A DNA stretch of 64,000 nt from Palsa-465 sp963800475. Lineage in GTDB: Bacteria; Actinomycetota; Thermoleophilia; Solirubrobacterales; Solirubrobacteraceae. A model generated the notes under the pieces. It made no database searches. It was not told the origin of the DNA and saw nothing but the letters and a program-made list of their open reading frames with translations. Of the stretch, positions 42,445 to 50,626 are shown piece by piece. Within the stretch, counting starts at the first letter, position 1, and every line of letters starts with the position of its first letter. Where the stretch lies: positions 1,116,001 to 1,180,000 of the forward strand of contig CAWDAZ010000004.1 of assembly GCA_963800475.1 (NCBI GenBank). The letters run 5' to 3'. The translations under genes were made by a program, and so were the position numbers.

Positions 42445-42795
42445 GTGGTCGATCTGGAACTGACTCCGAAGACCAAGCGAGCCTCCGGCCAGCCGTGCTG
42501 CGAGCCGGTCGTGTACCCCGACGTCGAGCGTGCGCAGGCCGTCCGCATGGCCGAAGTCGCCAAGGCGCTGGGCGACCCGGTCCGCCTCCAGCTCGTCGAC
42601 GTGCTGCGCAAGCACGCCGGGAAAGTGTGCGTGTGCGAGCTCGTGCCGTTGTTCGACCTCTCCCAGCCGACGGTCTCGCATCACCTGGGGGTCCTGCGCG
42701 AGGCAGGGATCGTCGGCTCCGAGCGAGAGGGGCTGTGGGCGTACTACTACGTGATCCCCGACGCACTCGAGGAGCTGTCCGCATGGCTGAGCTGA
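42445..42795 (+). CDS. arsR: ArsR-family arsenic-responsive repressor
   Basis: A 116-residue winged-helix repressor. The DNA-binding block is PLFDLSQPTVSHHLGVLREA, preceded by the arsenite-binding CVC of KVCVCELV. PCCEPV near the N-terminus offers additional thiols as in some actinobacterial ArsR proteins. It should leave its operator when As(III) or Sb(III) binds. GTG 42445 has no ribosome site; the promoter placement fits leaderless translation. It overlaps arsM by 13 bases. Confidence 0.93.
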   Translation: MVDLELTPKTKRASGQPCCEPVVYPDVERAQAVRMAEVAKALGDPVRLQLVDVLRKHAGKVCVCELVPLFDLSQPTVSHHLGVLREAGIVGSEREGLWAYYYVIPDALEELSAWLS

Positions 42796-43556
42796 GCACC
42801 CTTGGCGCGGTGCGCGAGGCGGTCCGCGCGCGCTATGCCGCTGCGGCGCAAGCTGCCGCCGGCGAGAGCTCGGGGTGCGGCTGCGGACCGACTGTGAAGG
42901 TAACTGACGAGCATGGCTCCCAGGTGTCTGGGTCATCGTTGTACGACGGTGAGGCCACCGACTCGGGCACCGCGGCCGCCGTTGACGCCTCGCTCGGCTG
43001 TGGCGTCCCGACTGCGGTCGCCGATCTGCACGAAGGTGAGACGGTGCTCGATCTCGGCTCCGGGGGAGGCGCGGACGTGCTGATCAGCGCGCGGCGGGTC
43101 GGCTCGACCGGGAAGGCGATCGGTCTCGACATGACCGACGAGATGCTCGAGCTCGCGCGCGTCAACGCGCGTCAGTCTGGGGTTGCGAACGTCGAGTTCG
43201 TGAAGGGCTACCTCGAGCAGCTGCCGCTGCCGGATGCGAGCGTCGACGTGGTGATCTCGAACTGCGTGATCAACCTGTCCGGCGACAAGCCGAAGGTGTT
43301 CGCTGAGGCTGCGCGCGTGCTGCGGCCGGGTGGCCGGTTCGCGGTCTCAGACGTGATCGCCGACCCCGACATCGACGAGCGCACGAAGGCCGACATGGCC
43401 GCCTGGACCGGCTGCATTGCCGGTGCGCTGACCGAGACGGAGTTCCGCGAGTCGCTCGCCGCGGCCCGCTTCGAGGACGTCGAGATCCGCGAAACCCACC
43501 GCGTCCACGAGCACGCCGCCGCGGCGATCATCAGCGCCCGCAAGCCGCCCGGGTGA
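42783..43556 (+). CDS. arsM: Arsenite S-adenosylmethionine methyltransferase
   Basis: A 257-residue ArsM. The SAM-binding block is VLDLGSGGGADVLISAR; the arsenic-binding cysteines are in SLGCGVP, ISNCVINLSGD and WTGCIAGAL, the three conserved sites of the family. It methylates As(III) to mono- and dimethyl species. The N-terminus has GCGCGP, a further thiol cluster common in the family. ATG 42783 lies within the end of arsR; the stop overlaps the diiron-protein start by 4 bases. Confidence 0.93.
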   Translation: MAELSTLGAVREAVRARYAAAAQAAAGESSGCGCGPTVKVTDEHGSQVSGSSLYDGEATDSGTAAAVDASLGCGVPTAVADLHEGETVLDLGSGGGADVLISARRVGSTGKAIGLDMTDEMLELARVNARQSGVANVEFVKGYLEQLPLPDASVDVVISNCVINLSGDKPKVFAEAARVLRPGGRFAVSDVIADPDIDERTKADMAAWTGCIAGALTETEFRESLAAARFEDVEIRETHRVHEHAAAAIISARKPPG

Positions 43557-44395
43557 TGGCCGCCGAGCTTCAGCTCAACGACCCCGAGACGCTGTACCGC
43601 CGCTGGGAGGACACTCAGTGGTCGCCGTACGCGGTCGACCTGACCGTGGATCGGCGGCAATGGCCGGGCCTCGGAGACGAGCAGCGGGGTCTCATTTACT
43701 ACGTGCTCGCGTCGCTGATGGTCGCCGAGGAGCGGATCACGACCAAATTCAGCGGGCTCGTCGCCGCCGGCTCGAGCGAGGAGGAGGTCACCTTCCTGGC
43801 CACCCAGCAGGTCGACGAGGCGCGGCACATGCAGTTCTACGCGCGCTACCAGGACGAGGTAATCGCGTCGCCCGCCGAGATCGCCGACCACGTCCGGCGC
43901 GCCCGCGAGCAGGTCTCGGATGCGTTCCGCCGGATCTTCGACGTTGCCCTGGTCGAGTCCCACGAGCAGCTGCTGTCAGACCCGATGGATTTGACCGCCA
44001 AGGTCCGGTTCATCACGCTCTACCACCAGGTGCTCGAGGGCACGCTCGGGCTGACCTCGTTCAAGTTCATCACCGATTACCTGAACCGGCACGAGCTGCT
44101 TCCCGGCTTCGTCGGGGGCTACAGCAAGATCCACCACGACGAAACCCGCCACATCGGATACGGCGTCTGGTTCCTCCGCGAGGCGGTCCGCGAACACCCC
44201 GAGCAGGCCGACACCGTCCGGGCGATGCTGAAGGAGCTGCTTCCTGACGTAGCCGAGTCGCTGAAGATCCCAGGCGACGAGGACGCCGCGTCGGTAATCG
44301 GGGTATCTGAGGACGAGCTTCGCGGCTTCGCCCTCGGAGGCCTCACGCGGCGACTGCAGATCATCGGCGTCCCGCTCGAGACGGTGTTTGCCTGA
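43553..44395 (+). CDS. R2-like ferritin-fold diiron oxidase in the arsenic operon
   Basis: A 280-residue member of the ribonucleotide reductase R2/R2lox fold. Metal ligands can be read as Glu in VAEERITT, Glu and His in VDEARHMQF, Glu in VLEGTLG, and Glu and His in HDETRHIGYG. Length and the lack of the radical tyrosine context point to an R2-like ligand-binding oxidase rather than a true R2. It is translationally coupled to arsM (GTGA overlap), so a role in oxidising arsenicals or in arsenic stress is plausible but unproven. Starts at GTG 43553 or ATG 43556. Confidence 0.85.
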   Translation: MMAAELQLNDPETLYRRWEDTQWSPYAVDLTVDRRQWPGLGDEQRGLIYYVLASLMVAEERITTKFSGLVAAGSSEEEVTFLATQQVDEARHMQFYARYQDEVIASPAEIADHVRRAREQVSDAFRRIFDVALVESHEQLLSDPMDLTAKVRFITLYHQVLEGTLGLTSFKFITDYLNRHELLPGFVGGYSKIHHDETRHIGYGVWFLREAVREHPEQADTVRAMLKELLPDVAESLKIPGDEDAASVIGVSEDELRGFALGGLTRRLQIIGVPLETVFA

Positions 44396-44808
44396 CGCCT
44401 TCGCGACCGCCGGGAAGTTTGGTGAGTGCCCGGCGTCCTCCGCACCCCGTCCGGGACCGTCGCCGTCGCGATCGGCGATGGCGCGGTCAGCGCCAGCAAG
44501 CGGCTCACCAAGTCGGTCAAGCGCCACCGCGTGAAACGGGTGCGCATATCGGTGGCCGTAACCGATTCGAGCGGAACTGCAACGACCCTTGCGTCATCCG
44601 CTGGGGCACGGTGACACTTCCGGGGTGGCACTCAACCCGGCTGCCGGTTGGTCCGATCTCCCCCGAATAGTGCGCAACGTGGTTGAACCTGCGCCGCGGC
44701 GCGCAGGGCGTACGTAGAACTCCGCAATCCGAATGGGATGCCTTCGCGATGGCGCCGCCCCGCCTCAGGCATACGGTGAGGGCGACAACTCTTTAGGAGG
44801 AAACTCAG
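44396..44808. other. Mostly gene-free stretch with a doubtful short frame
   Basis: A frame at 44426-44614 (+) gives VLRTPSGTVAVAIGDGAVSA and ISVAVTDSSGTATTLASSAG, which resembles the end of a secreted repeat protein and may be a relic. The remaining sequence up to the stress-protein leader shows no gene. AGGAGG lies 10 bases before the next ATG. Confidence 0.35.
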
Positions 44809-45705
44809 ATGTTCAACAACGTGATCATCGGGGTGGATGGTGAGGAGGGCGGGCGTGACGCGATCGCGCTCGCCAAGGTGCTGCTCGCTCGTGACGGCCG
44901 GCTGACCGTCGCCTACGTGTACCCCGGCGATGCGTACGTGTATCGGAGCGCGAACGCGGCGTACTCTGCCGCCGAGGAGCAGGACGCGCGCGAGCTGCTC
45001 GAGCGGGCGCGCTCGGAGGCCAAGGTCGACGCGGACCTGCGCTGGAGTGGATCTACCTCCCCCGGACGCGGCCTGCATGAGCTCTGCGAGGCTGCCGGAG
45101 CGGACCTTTTGGTCGTCGGATCCTCGCGCCGCGGGCTCCTGGGGCGCGTGCTGATCGGAAACGACACGCGCTCGGCGCTCAACGGCGCTCCGTGCGCGAT
45201 CGCGATCGCCCCCGCCGGGTACGCGAGCCAGCCGGCTCTGATGCGCGAGATCGGGGTGGGTTTCGACGGCTCGCCCGAGAGTCTGCATGCCGTCGAGGTT
45301 GCCAGGGGCCTCGCGGCCGAGTTCGGGGCCAAGCTGTCGGCGTTCGAGGCGGTTTCGATTCCGACCTACGCGTTCATGGGTGGACCCGCCCCGGTCGGCG
45401 ACGTGCCCGAGGGGCTGGTCGAGGAAGCACGCCAGCGCATCACGGAGCTCGGCGACATCGAGCCCCACGCCGCCTACGGCCAAGCGGTCGAGGAGCTGGC
45501 GCTCTACAGCGCGTCGCTCGACCTGCTGGTCGTCGGGTCCCGCGGCTACGGGCCGATCGGCCGCGTGATCCACGGCAGCACCTCGCTGGCGCTCGCGCAG
45601 GCTGCCCGCTGCCCGCTGCTGGTGCTCACCCGCGAGGCTCGCGCGGCATCCGCCCAGCAGACGGCTGACGAGGAGCGCGAGCTGGCCGGCGCTCCCGAGG
45701 CGTGA
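44809..45705 (+). CDS. Tandem-domain universal stress protein
   Basis: A 298-residue protein of two UspA domains. Each ends with an ATP-binding motif: VVGSSRRGLLGRVLIGNDTR in the first and VVGSRGYGPIGRVIHGSTSL in the second, both of the G-x2-G-x9-G-(S/T)-like type, although the first has GN rather than GS/GT. The starts VIIGVDGEEGGRDAIALAKV and IGVGFDGSPESLHAVEVARG are typical. Likely nucleotide-binding stress adaptor in the cytoplasm. Good ribosome site AGGAGG. A rhodanese-like gene follows after 9 bases. Confidence 0.92.
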   Translation: MFNNVIIGVDGEEGGRDAIALAKVLLARDGRLTVAYVYPGDAYVYRSANAAYSAAEEQDARELLERARSEAKVDADLRWSGSTSPGRGLHELCEAAGADLLVVGSSRRGLLGRVLIGNDTRSALNGAPCAIAIAPAGYASQPALMREIGVGFDGSPESLHAVEVARGLAAEFGAKLSAFEAVSIPTYAFMGGPAPVGDVPEGLVEEARQRITELGDIEPHAAYGQAVEELALYSASLDLLVVGSRGYGPIGRVIHGSTSLALAQAARCPLLVLTREARAASAQQTADEERELAGAPEA

Positions 45706-45714
45706 GCGCCGACA

Positions 45715-46047
45715 ATGGGAGAGCCGCTCATCTCCCCCGGGAGGGCTTGGGCGCTCGCCGAGCGCGGACGGGTTCAGTTGATCGACGTGCGCGGACGCGA
45801 CGAGGGCGAGCTTCCGCGGGTGCCCGGTGCTCGCCTCATCCCACTCGATGAGCTGCCGGTCGAGCTGTCAACGCTCGACCGAGAGCGGCCGGTCGTGCTC
45901 CTCTCCGGCCACGGAGCTCGAGCGGCCGAGGCAACGGGGGTGCTTCGCTCGGCGGGACTGACCGCGCACGCGGTCGAGGGCGGCGTGTACGCGTGGGTCG
46001 AAGCCGGACTTCCGCTCGAGCGCAGCTCGAGCCGCCGGTCCTCCTGA
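45715..46047 (+). CDS. Rhodanese-like protein without the active-site cysteine
   Basis: A 110-residue single rhodanese domain. LIDVRGRDEGELPRVPGARL and the C-terminal VEGGVYAWVEAGLPLE are family hallmarks. The active loop normally begins with Cys (C-x2-G-x-R) and here reads VVLLSGHGARA, with Ser in place of Cys. It is unlikely to transfer sulfur and may be a binding module. It is cotranscribed with the stress protein. Confidence 0.85.
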   Translation: MGEPLISPGRAWALAERGRVQLIDVRGRDEGELPRVPGARLIPLDELPVELSTLDRERPVVLLSGHGARAAEATGVLRSAGLTAHAVEGGVYAWVEAGLPLERSSSRRSS

Positions 46048-46112
46048 GCGGCTCACGCCCCGCCCCACGGTGATCTGCTGCTCGTTCATGCCGTCTGGGC
46101 CTCCACAAGAAA

Positions 46113-46129
46113 CCCCGCGATTTGCGGGG
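46113..46129 (-). terminator. Hairpin terminator behind tRNA relic
   Basis: CCCCGC, a five-base loop, then GCGGGG, read on the minus strand into TTTCTTG. It follows the tRNA 3' relic at 46140-46176 and matches the hairpin position at 59055-59078. Confidence 0.6.
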
Positions 46130-46139
46130 CTTTCTGTGA

Positions 46140-46176
46140 AGCGGCTGAACGGGCTCGAACGTTCGGCCTCCGTCGT
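46140..46176 (-). repeat. tRNA 3'-end relic, candidate att site
   Basis: On the minus strand this reads as a tRNA 3' end: TTCGAGCCCGTTCAGCCGCT, followed by the hairpin above. It is about 39 of 44 bases identical to the copy near 59.1 kb when the flanking GGGGCTTTCTGT is included. The T stem no longer pairs well and no 5' half is present, so it is not a functional tRNA. Confidence 0.55.
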
Positions 46177-46344
46177 GCCCCGTCCTCGCAGCAGCGGGTA
46201 GAGCACGACGTGGCCAGCGATCTGCCCCGCGCCGGAGATCGATGAGTTTGCGCATCTGAACCCGATGATCCTCGATCGCGAGCCCCGGTAGCGACAAGGC
46301 GATGAAACGCACGTCTGCTTAACGCGAGGGCAGGTCAATCCGCG

Positions 46345-47250
46345 TCAGCCGCCGGGCGCAGCGGTGCTCGCCGCGGCTGTGACGGGGTCTTCGTTGAGCC
46401 ATCGAGCGCCGACGGTCTCGGCGATGCTGGCATCGGTTCCACGACCGGCGAGCGCGAGGGGGGCGACGCAGGCGAGCTCATGCAGGCCGCCGAGAGCGCT
46501 TTGAGCCAGCTCGGGAATCGCGGCGCAGACGACGACGAGCGCAGGCTGCAGCAGATCCGCCGTCTCTATCACCGTGCCTAGCGGAGTATCGGCTCCGAGG
46601 TAGGTGATCCGCCAGCCGTGAGCCCGGAGCGCGAGTCCGAAGCAGATCAACCCGAGATCGTGTTGATCTCCGGGAACGCAGGCGAGCAGTGCGTGGGCAC
46701 CGCGACCGCGCCCCCAGTCGCGCGCTAGGGCGAGCAGACGGCCGCGCAGCAGCGCGCTGGCGAAGTGCTCTTGTGCGACCGATGCCTCAGCTTGCGCCCA
46801 GCGCTCGCCGAGCTCATGGAGGTAGGGGAGGACCGCGTCTTGAAGGACGCTCTCAAGCGGATAGGAACCCAGCAGCCGGTCGAGCACGGCATGCGCGCCG
46901 ACGTCGTCGAATTCGTCGAGCGCCCGCCGGAGCTGCTCGCCGAGGGCGGCTGCCGTCGATCCCCCGTTTCCGTCATCTGTTCCGGCGTCGGGGTGAGGTC
47001 GCGCCGGCGGCTCGGCTCGTACGAGCCGAGCCGCCTCGGCTGCCGATAGGCCCTGCTCGAGGTGCTGGAGCATGCGACGGATCCGCCGCTCGTCGTCCTC
47101 GCCGTAGAGGCGGAATCCGCCGTCGGTGCGGGTGGGCGACAGGATCCCGTAGCGACGCTCCCACGCGCGGAGCACCTCCGGCGTCACCCCGACGCGGCGG
47201 CTCAGCTCCCCGATCCGCACGGAGCCGCGATCGGGTTCGTGAGTGCTCAT
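46345..47250 (-). CDS. CarH/LitR-type B12-dependent light-sensing repressor
   Basis: A 301-residue MerR-type regulator with a cobalamin domain. The HTH has RIGELSRRVGVTPEVLRAWE followed by RRYGIL. The C-terminal half shows the W-x9-EH motif of B12 photoreceptors (WAQAEASVAQEH) and the DxHxxG cobalamin motif (GDQHDLG), whose His is the lower axial ligand. In known CarH proteins, adenosylcobalamin holds a DNA-bound tetramer in the dark, and light splits it. The second ATG (47250) is chosen because it leaves the operator upstream; an ATG at 47265 lies inside the first repeat. Confidence 0.9.
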   Translation of the reverse strand: MSTHEPDRGSVRIGELSRRVGVTPEVLRAWERRYGILSPTRTDGGFRLYGEDDERRIRRMLQHLEQGLSAAEAARLVRAEPPARPHPDAGTDDGNGGSTAAALGEQLRRALDEFDDVGAHAVLDRLLGSYPLESVLQDAVLPYLHELGERWAQAEASVAQEHFASALLRGRLLALARDWGRGRGAHALLACVPGDQHDLGLICFGLALRAHGWRITYLGADTPLGTVIETADLLQPALVVVCAAIPELAQSALGGLHELACVAPLALAGRGTDASIAETVGARWLNEDPVTAAASTAAPGG

Positions 47251-47258
47251 GCGATGAT

Positions 47259-47334
47259 TGTACATACTCTGGACAGTCTCTTGACAAATACGTAACTAAT
47301 CTGTACGGTCCTTGGACAGTCTCTATACAAAGGA
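47259..47334. promoter_or_regulatory. Two triplets of 11-base direct repeats, CarH-type operators
   Basis: Repeats begin at 47259 (TGTACA), 47270 (TGGACA), 47281 (TTGACA), then 47302 (TGTACG), 47313 (TGGACA) and 47324 (TATACA). Within each triplet the spacing is exactly 11 bases; five of six fit the TnnACA pattern I recall for CarH half-sites. TGGACAGTCTC is repeated exactly in both triplets. TTGACA also reads as a -35 box for the rightward operon. One triplet abuts the regulator start, the other the operon. Confidence 0.8.
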
Positions 47335-47406
47335 CCTATTCGAATGAACAACTGTTCGGCACTAGAGCCAGCCGATCTGGCGCGATGACGAAGGGTGGTC
47401 GCTGAG

Positions 47407-48651
47407 ATGAGGGTTGCTGTGGTTGGTGCCGGGGTCTCGGGGCTCGTCGTGGCGCATCTGCTGCACCGCGCGCATGACGTCACCGTGTTCGAGGCGAACG
47501 GCTATGCGGGCGGGCACACGAACACGGTCCGCGTCGACACGCCGAACGAGACGCATCAGATCGACACCGGGTTCATCGTCTTCAATGACCGCAACTATCC
47601 GAGCTTCGAGCGGCTGCTCGAGCGATTGGGTGTTGGCTGGCAGCGATCGACGATGAGTTTCAGCGTCAGCGACGGCAGCGGAGCCTTCGAGTACAGCAGT
47701 GCGTCTCCGAATGGCCTGTTCGCAAACCGCGCGCATCTCGTGACGCCGTGGTTTCATCGCATGGTCGCTGACCTCGCTCGGTTCAACCGCGCCGGCCAGG
47801 AGCTGCTTGGCGATCGTGGCGATGACGTCTCACTTGGAGCCTGGCTGGAGCGTCATCGTTTCTCGCGGGCCTTCATCGAGCGGCTGATCGTGCCTCAGGC
47901 ATCGGCGGTGTGGTCGGCCGCGCCGCGCCAGATGTGGAGCTTTCCCGCACGCTTCCTGGTCGAGTTCTTCGACAATCACGGGATGCTGTCGCTCCGAGGT
48001 CGGCCGCGTTGGCGGACGGTCCGCGGGGGATCGGCCAGGTACGTGGAGGCGCTGATCCGGCCGTTCTCCGATCGGCTGCGGCTGCGCACACCGGTCGATG
48101 CCGTCACGCGCCACCCTGGTCACGTGTTGGTCAAGCCGCGCGGTGGCGAGCCACAGCGCTTCGACGAGGTCGTCTTGGCAACCCATTCGGACCAGGCGCT
48201 GACGCTGCTGCGCGATGCCAGTGTTCGGGAGCACGAGATCCTCGGCGCGATCCCGTATCAGCCCAATGAGGCGGCGCTCCACACCGACGTGCGGATGCTG
48301 CCCCAGCGTCGGCGCGCGTGGGCGAGTTGGAACTACCACCTGCTCCCCGAGCCGAAGTCCGCTACCACCGTCACCTACCACATGAACCGGCTTCAGTCGC
48401 TGCGCGCCGAGCGCGAGTTCTGCGTGACGCTCAACCGCACCGAGGCGATCGACCCCGCTCATGTGATCCGCACGATCCCCTACGCGCACCCGGTGTACAC
48501 CGCCGCGGGGGTCAAGGCGCAGGCACGAGTGGGTGAGATCGACGGACGCAATCGGACGCACTTCTGCGGCGCATACTGGGGGTGGGGGTTCCATGAGGAC
48601 GGTGTTCGCAGCGCCCAGCGCGTCGGCGAGCGCTTCGGGGCGCGGCTGTGA
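47407..48651 (+). CDS. FAD-dependent amine-oxidase-like protein of the lipid operon
   Basis: A 414-residue flavoprotein. MRVAVVGAGVSGLVVAHLLH is the FAD-binding start and EANGYAGGHTNTVRV the second glycine-rich strand; the C-terminus has HFCGAYWGWGFHEDGVRSAQ. The FDNHGMLSLRGRPRW and ASWNYHLLPE blocks are typical of the NAD/FAD-binding proteins always found beside DUF1365 and CFA-synthase genes in bacteria. In alpha-proteobacteria related genes take part in furan fatty acid formation (from memory). ATG 47407 preferred over GTG 47395. It overlaps the next gene by 4 bases. Confidence 0.87.
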   Translation: MRVAVVGAGVSGLVVAHLLHRAHDVTVFEANGYAGGHTNTVRVDTPNETHQIDTGFIVFNDRNYPSFERLLERLGVGWQRSTMSFSVSDGSGAFEYSSASPNGLFANRAHLVTPWFHRMVADLARFNRAGQELLGDRGDDVSLGAWLERHRFSRAFIERLIVPQASAVWSAAPRQMWSFPARFLVEFFDNHGMLSLRGRPRWRTVRGGSARYVEALIRPFSDRLRLRTPVDAVTRHPGHVLVKPRGGEPQRFDEVVLATHSDQALTLLRDASVREHEILGAIPYQPNEAALHTDVRMLPQRRRAWASWNYHLLPEPKSATTVTYHMNRLQSLRAEREFCVTLNRTEAIDPAHVIRTIPYAHPVYTAAGVKAQARVGEIDGRNRTHFCGAYWGWGFHEDGVRSAQRVGERFGARL

Positions 48652-49394
48652 GCGCGAGCTGTATCTACGAGGGCACGATTCGCCACCGGCGCTTTGACCC
48701 GCGGCGCGAGTTCAGCCATCGGCTGGCGCTGCCCTATCTTGACCTGGACGAGCTCCCGGGGCTGCTTGACGGCCGGCTCATCGCTCGCCGCCCCGGACCG
48801 ATGCGCTTCCGTCGCCGTGACTACCTCGGCGATCCCGCCGTGCCGCTGCACAGCGCTGTGCGCGACTTGGTGGAGGACCGGACCGGTGCGCGTCCCGAGG
48901 GCCCGATCAGGGTGCTGACCCAGCTGCGCTCGTTCGGGCACTGCTTCAACCCGGTCAGCTTCTACTACTGCTTCGAGCCGGGCGGCGAGCGCGTCCAGGC
49001 ATTGGTCGCGGAGGTGACGAATACTCCCTGGGGGGAGCGGCACGCCTACGTGGTCGAGGGGGATCAGCGTGACTCTGCCGCGCTCGTTGGTGAATTCGGC
49101 AAGGCGCTCCACGTCTCGCCGTTCATGGGCATGGATCATCGCTACGAGGCTCGGGCGGCGATGCCCGCCCAGACGCTGTCGGTCCACATAAGCTCGAGCC
49201 GCGCCGGCGTCACCGTGTTCGACGCGACGCTGGCGCTGCGCCGCCGGGAGCTCACCCGGGCGTCGATCGCAGGGATCACCGGGCGCTACCCGCTCGCGAC
49301 GGTGCGGGTGCTCGCGCTGATCTATGCGCATGCGCTGGGCTTGAAGCTCGCGGGCGTGCCGGTCCACCGCCATCCGCAGGCGGGTCGGGCATGA
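48648..49394 (+). CDS. DUF1365 protein
   Basis: A 248-residue DUF1365 member. Key blocks: CIYEGTIRHRRFDPRREFSH, LTQLRSFGHCFNPVSFYYCF and VTNTPWGERHAYV, all diagnostic. It belongs with flavoproteins and CFA synthase in light- or singlet-oxygen-induced operons and is thought to act on membrane lipids, though its reaction is unknown. GTG start at 48648, overlapping the stop of the flavoprotein gene; stop overlaps the CFA-type gene by 4 bases. Confidence 0.93.
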   Translation: MSASCIYEGTIRHRRFDPRREFSHRLALPYLDLDELPGLLDGRLIARRPGPMRFRRRDYLGDPAVPLHSAVRDLVEDRTGARPEGPIRVLTQLRSFGHCFNPVSFYYCFEPGGERVQALVAEVTNTPWGERHAYVVEGDQRDSAALVGEFGKALHVSPFMGMDHRYEARAAMPAQTLSVHISSSRAGVTVFDATLALRRRELTRASIAGITGRYPLATVRVLALIYAHALGLKLAGVPVHRHPQAGRA

Positions 49395-50626
49395 GCACCT
49401 CGCTCGCTCGCCGGATGGTGTCAATCCTGCTGCGGCGGATCACGGTTGGCAGATTGATCGTCGTGGAGCGCGACGAGCGGCTCGTCTTCGGCTCCGGTTC
49501 ACCGACTGCGACTGTCGTGATCGCCTCTGCGCGTACCTGGCGGATGCTGCTGAGCGGCAGCCGCGGGATGGCCGAGGCCTTCGCCCAAGGCCTCTGGGAC
49601 TCGCCCGATTTGGTCGCTTTGATCAGACTCGCCGCCCGCAACGCCAGCGGCCTCGACCGGCTGCGCTCGTGGCTCGCGCCGCTGCGGTGGCCGCTGCAGC
49701 GCGCCGCAGCGCTCGTGCGCCGCAGCACCAAGCGCCGGCGCCGGCGCGACATCGCCGCGCATTACGACCTCGGCAACGAGCTGTTCTCTCGAATGCTCGA
49801 TCCGACTATGAGCTACTCGTGCGCGCTCTTCGAGCGGGAAGGGATGACGCTCGAACAGGCGCAGGTCGCGAAGCTCGAGCGTGTCTGCGAGCAGCTCGAC
49901 CTCGATCCGGGGGATCGCGTGCTCGAGATCGGAACGGGCTGGGGCGCGTTCGCGCTTCATGCCGCCGCGACCCGCGGCTGCCAGGTGATCACGACCACGA
50001 TCTCGCGCGAGCAGCACGATTACGTCGTCGAGCAGGTCCACCGCGCGGGGCTGAGCGACAGGGTCACGGTGCTGATGGAGGACTTCCGCGAGCTGCGTGG
50101 CCGGTACGACAAGCTCGTATCGATCGAGATGATCGAGGCGGTCGGCTGGCGGCACTTCGGCACGTTCTTCGCCAAGTGCTCGGAGCTGCTGGCTCCCGAC
50201 GGAGCGATGCTGCTGCAGGCGATCACGATCGACGACCGCGCCTACGAGGTCGAGAAGGCATCGAAGTCGTTCATCAACACCCACATCTTCCCGGGCGGAT
50301 GCCTGCCCTCGCTCGAGGTGATCGCCCGCAACGTGGCCCGGCGAACCGACATGCAGGTGGTGGGGCTCGAGGACCTGACGGCGCACTACGTCGAGACGCT
50401 CCGGCGCTGGCGTCATGACTTCACGGCCCGCGCCGGCGAGCTAGCCAAGCGCGGCTACGACGAGCGCTTCCGCCGGCTGTGGACGCTCTACCTTGCCTAC
50501 TGCGAAGCCGGCTTCGCGGAGCGGCGGATCTGCGACGTCCAGCTGCTGCTGACCAAGCCCCGGTCCCGGATCGCGTCACGCACCCAGCGGATAGGTCAGC
50601 AGCCCGACCTCTGGCTCAGCGCATGA
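49391..50626 (+). CDS. Cyclopropane-fatty-acyl-phospholipid synthase family methyltransferase
   Basis: A 411-residue SAM-dependent lipid methyltransferase. DIAAHYDLGNELFSRMLD and MSYSCALFE precede the SAM motif VLEIGTGWGAFALHAA; the bicarbonate/active-site region has SIEMIEAVG, FINTHIFPGG and LTAHYVETLRRW. It transfers a methyl or methylene group to an unsaturated acyl chain. In this operon context it may make methylated, cyclopropane or furan fatty acids. ATG 49391 overlaps the preceding stop; SDR gene follows by ATGA overlap. Confidence 0.92.
   Translation: MSTSLARRMVSILLRRITVGRLIVVERDERLVFGSGSPTATVVIASARTWRMLLSGSRGMAEAFAQGLWDSPDLVALIRLAARNASGLDRLRSWLAPLRWPLQRAAALVRRSTKRRRRRDIAAHYDLGNELFSRMLDPTMSYSCALFEREGMTLEQAQVAKLERVCEQLDLDPGDRVLEIGTGWGAFALHAAATRGCQVITTTISREQHDYVVEQVHRAGLSDRVTVLMEDFRELRGRYDKLVSIEMIEAVGWRHFGTFFAKCSELLAPDGAMLLQAITIDDRAYEVEKASKSFINTHIFPGGCLPSLEVIARNVARRTDMQVVGLEDLTAHYVETLRRWRHDFTARAGELAKRGYDERFRRLWTLYLAYCEAGFAERRICDVQLLLTKPRSRIASRTQRIGQQPDLWLSA

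Noticed and set aside
46140..46210. Functional tRNA gene
   Set aside because: Only a 3' end is seen, the T stem does not pair, and no 5' acceptor strand (GCGGCTG on the minus strand) occurs upstream.
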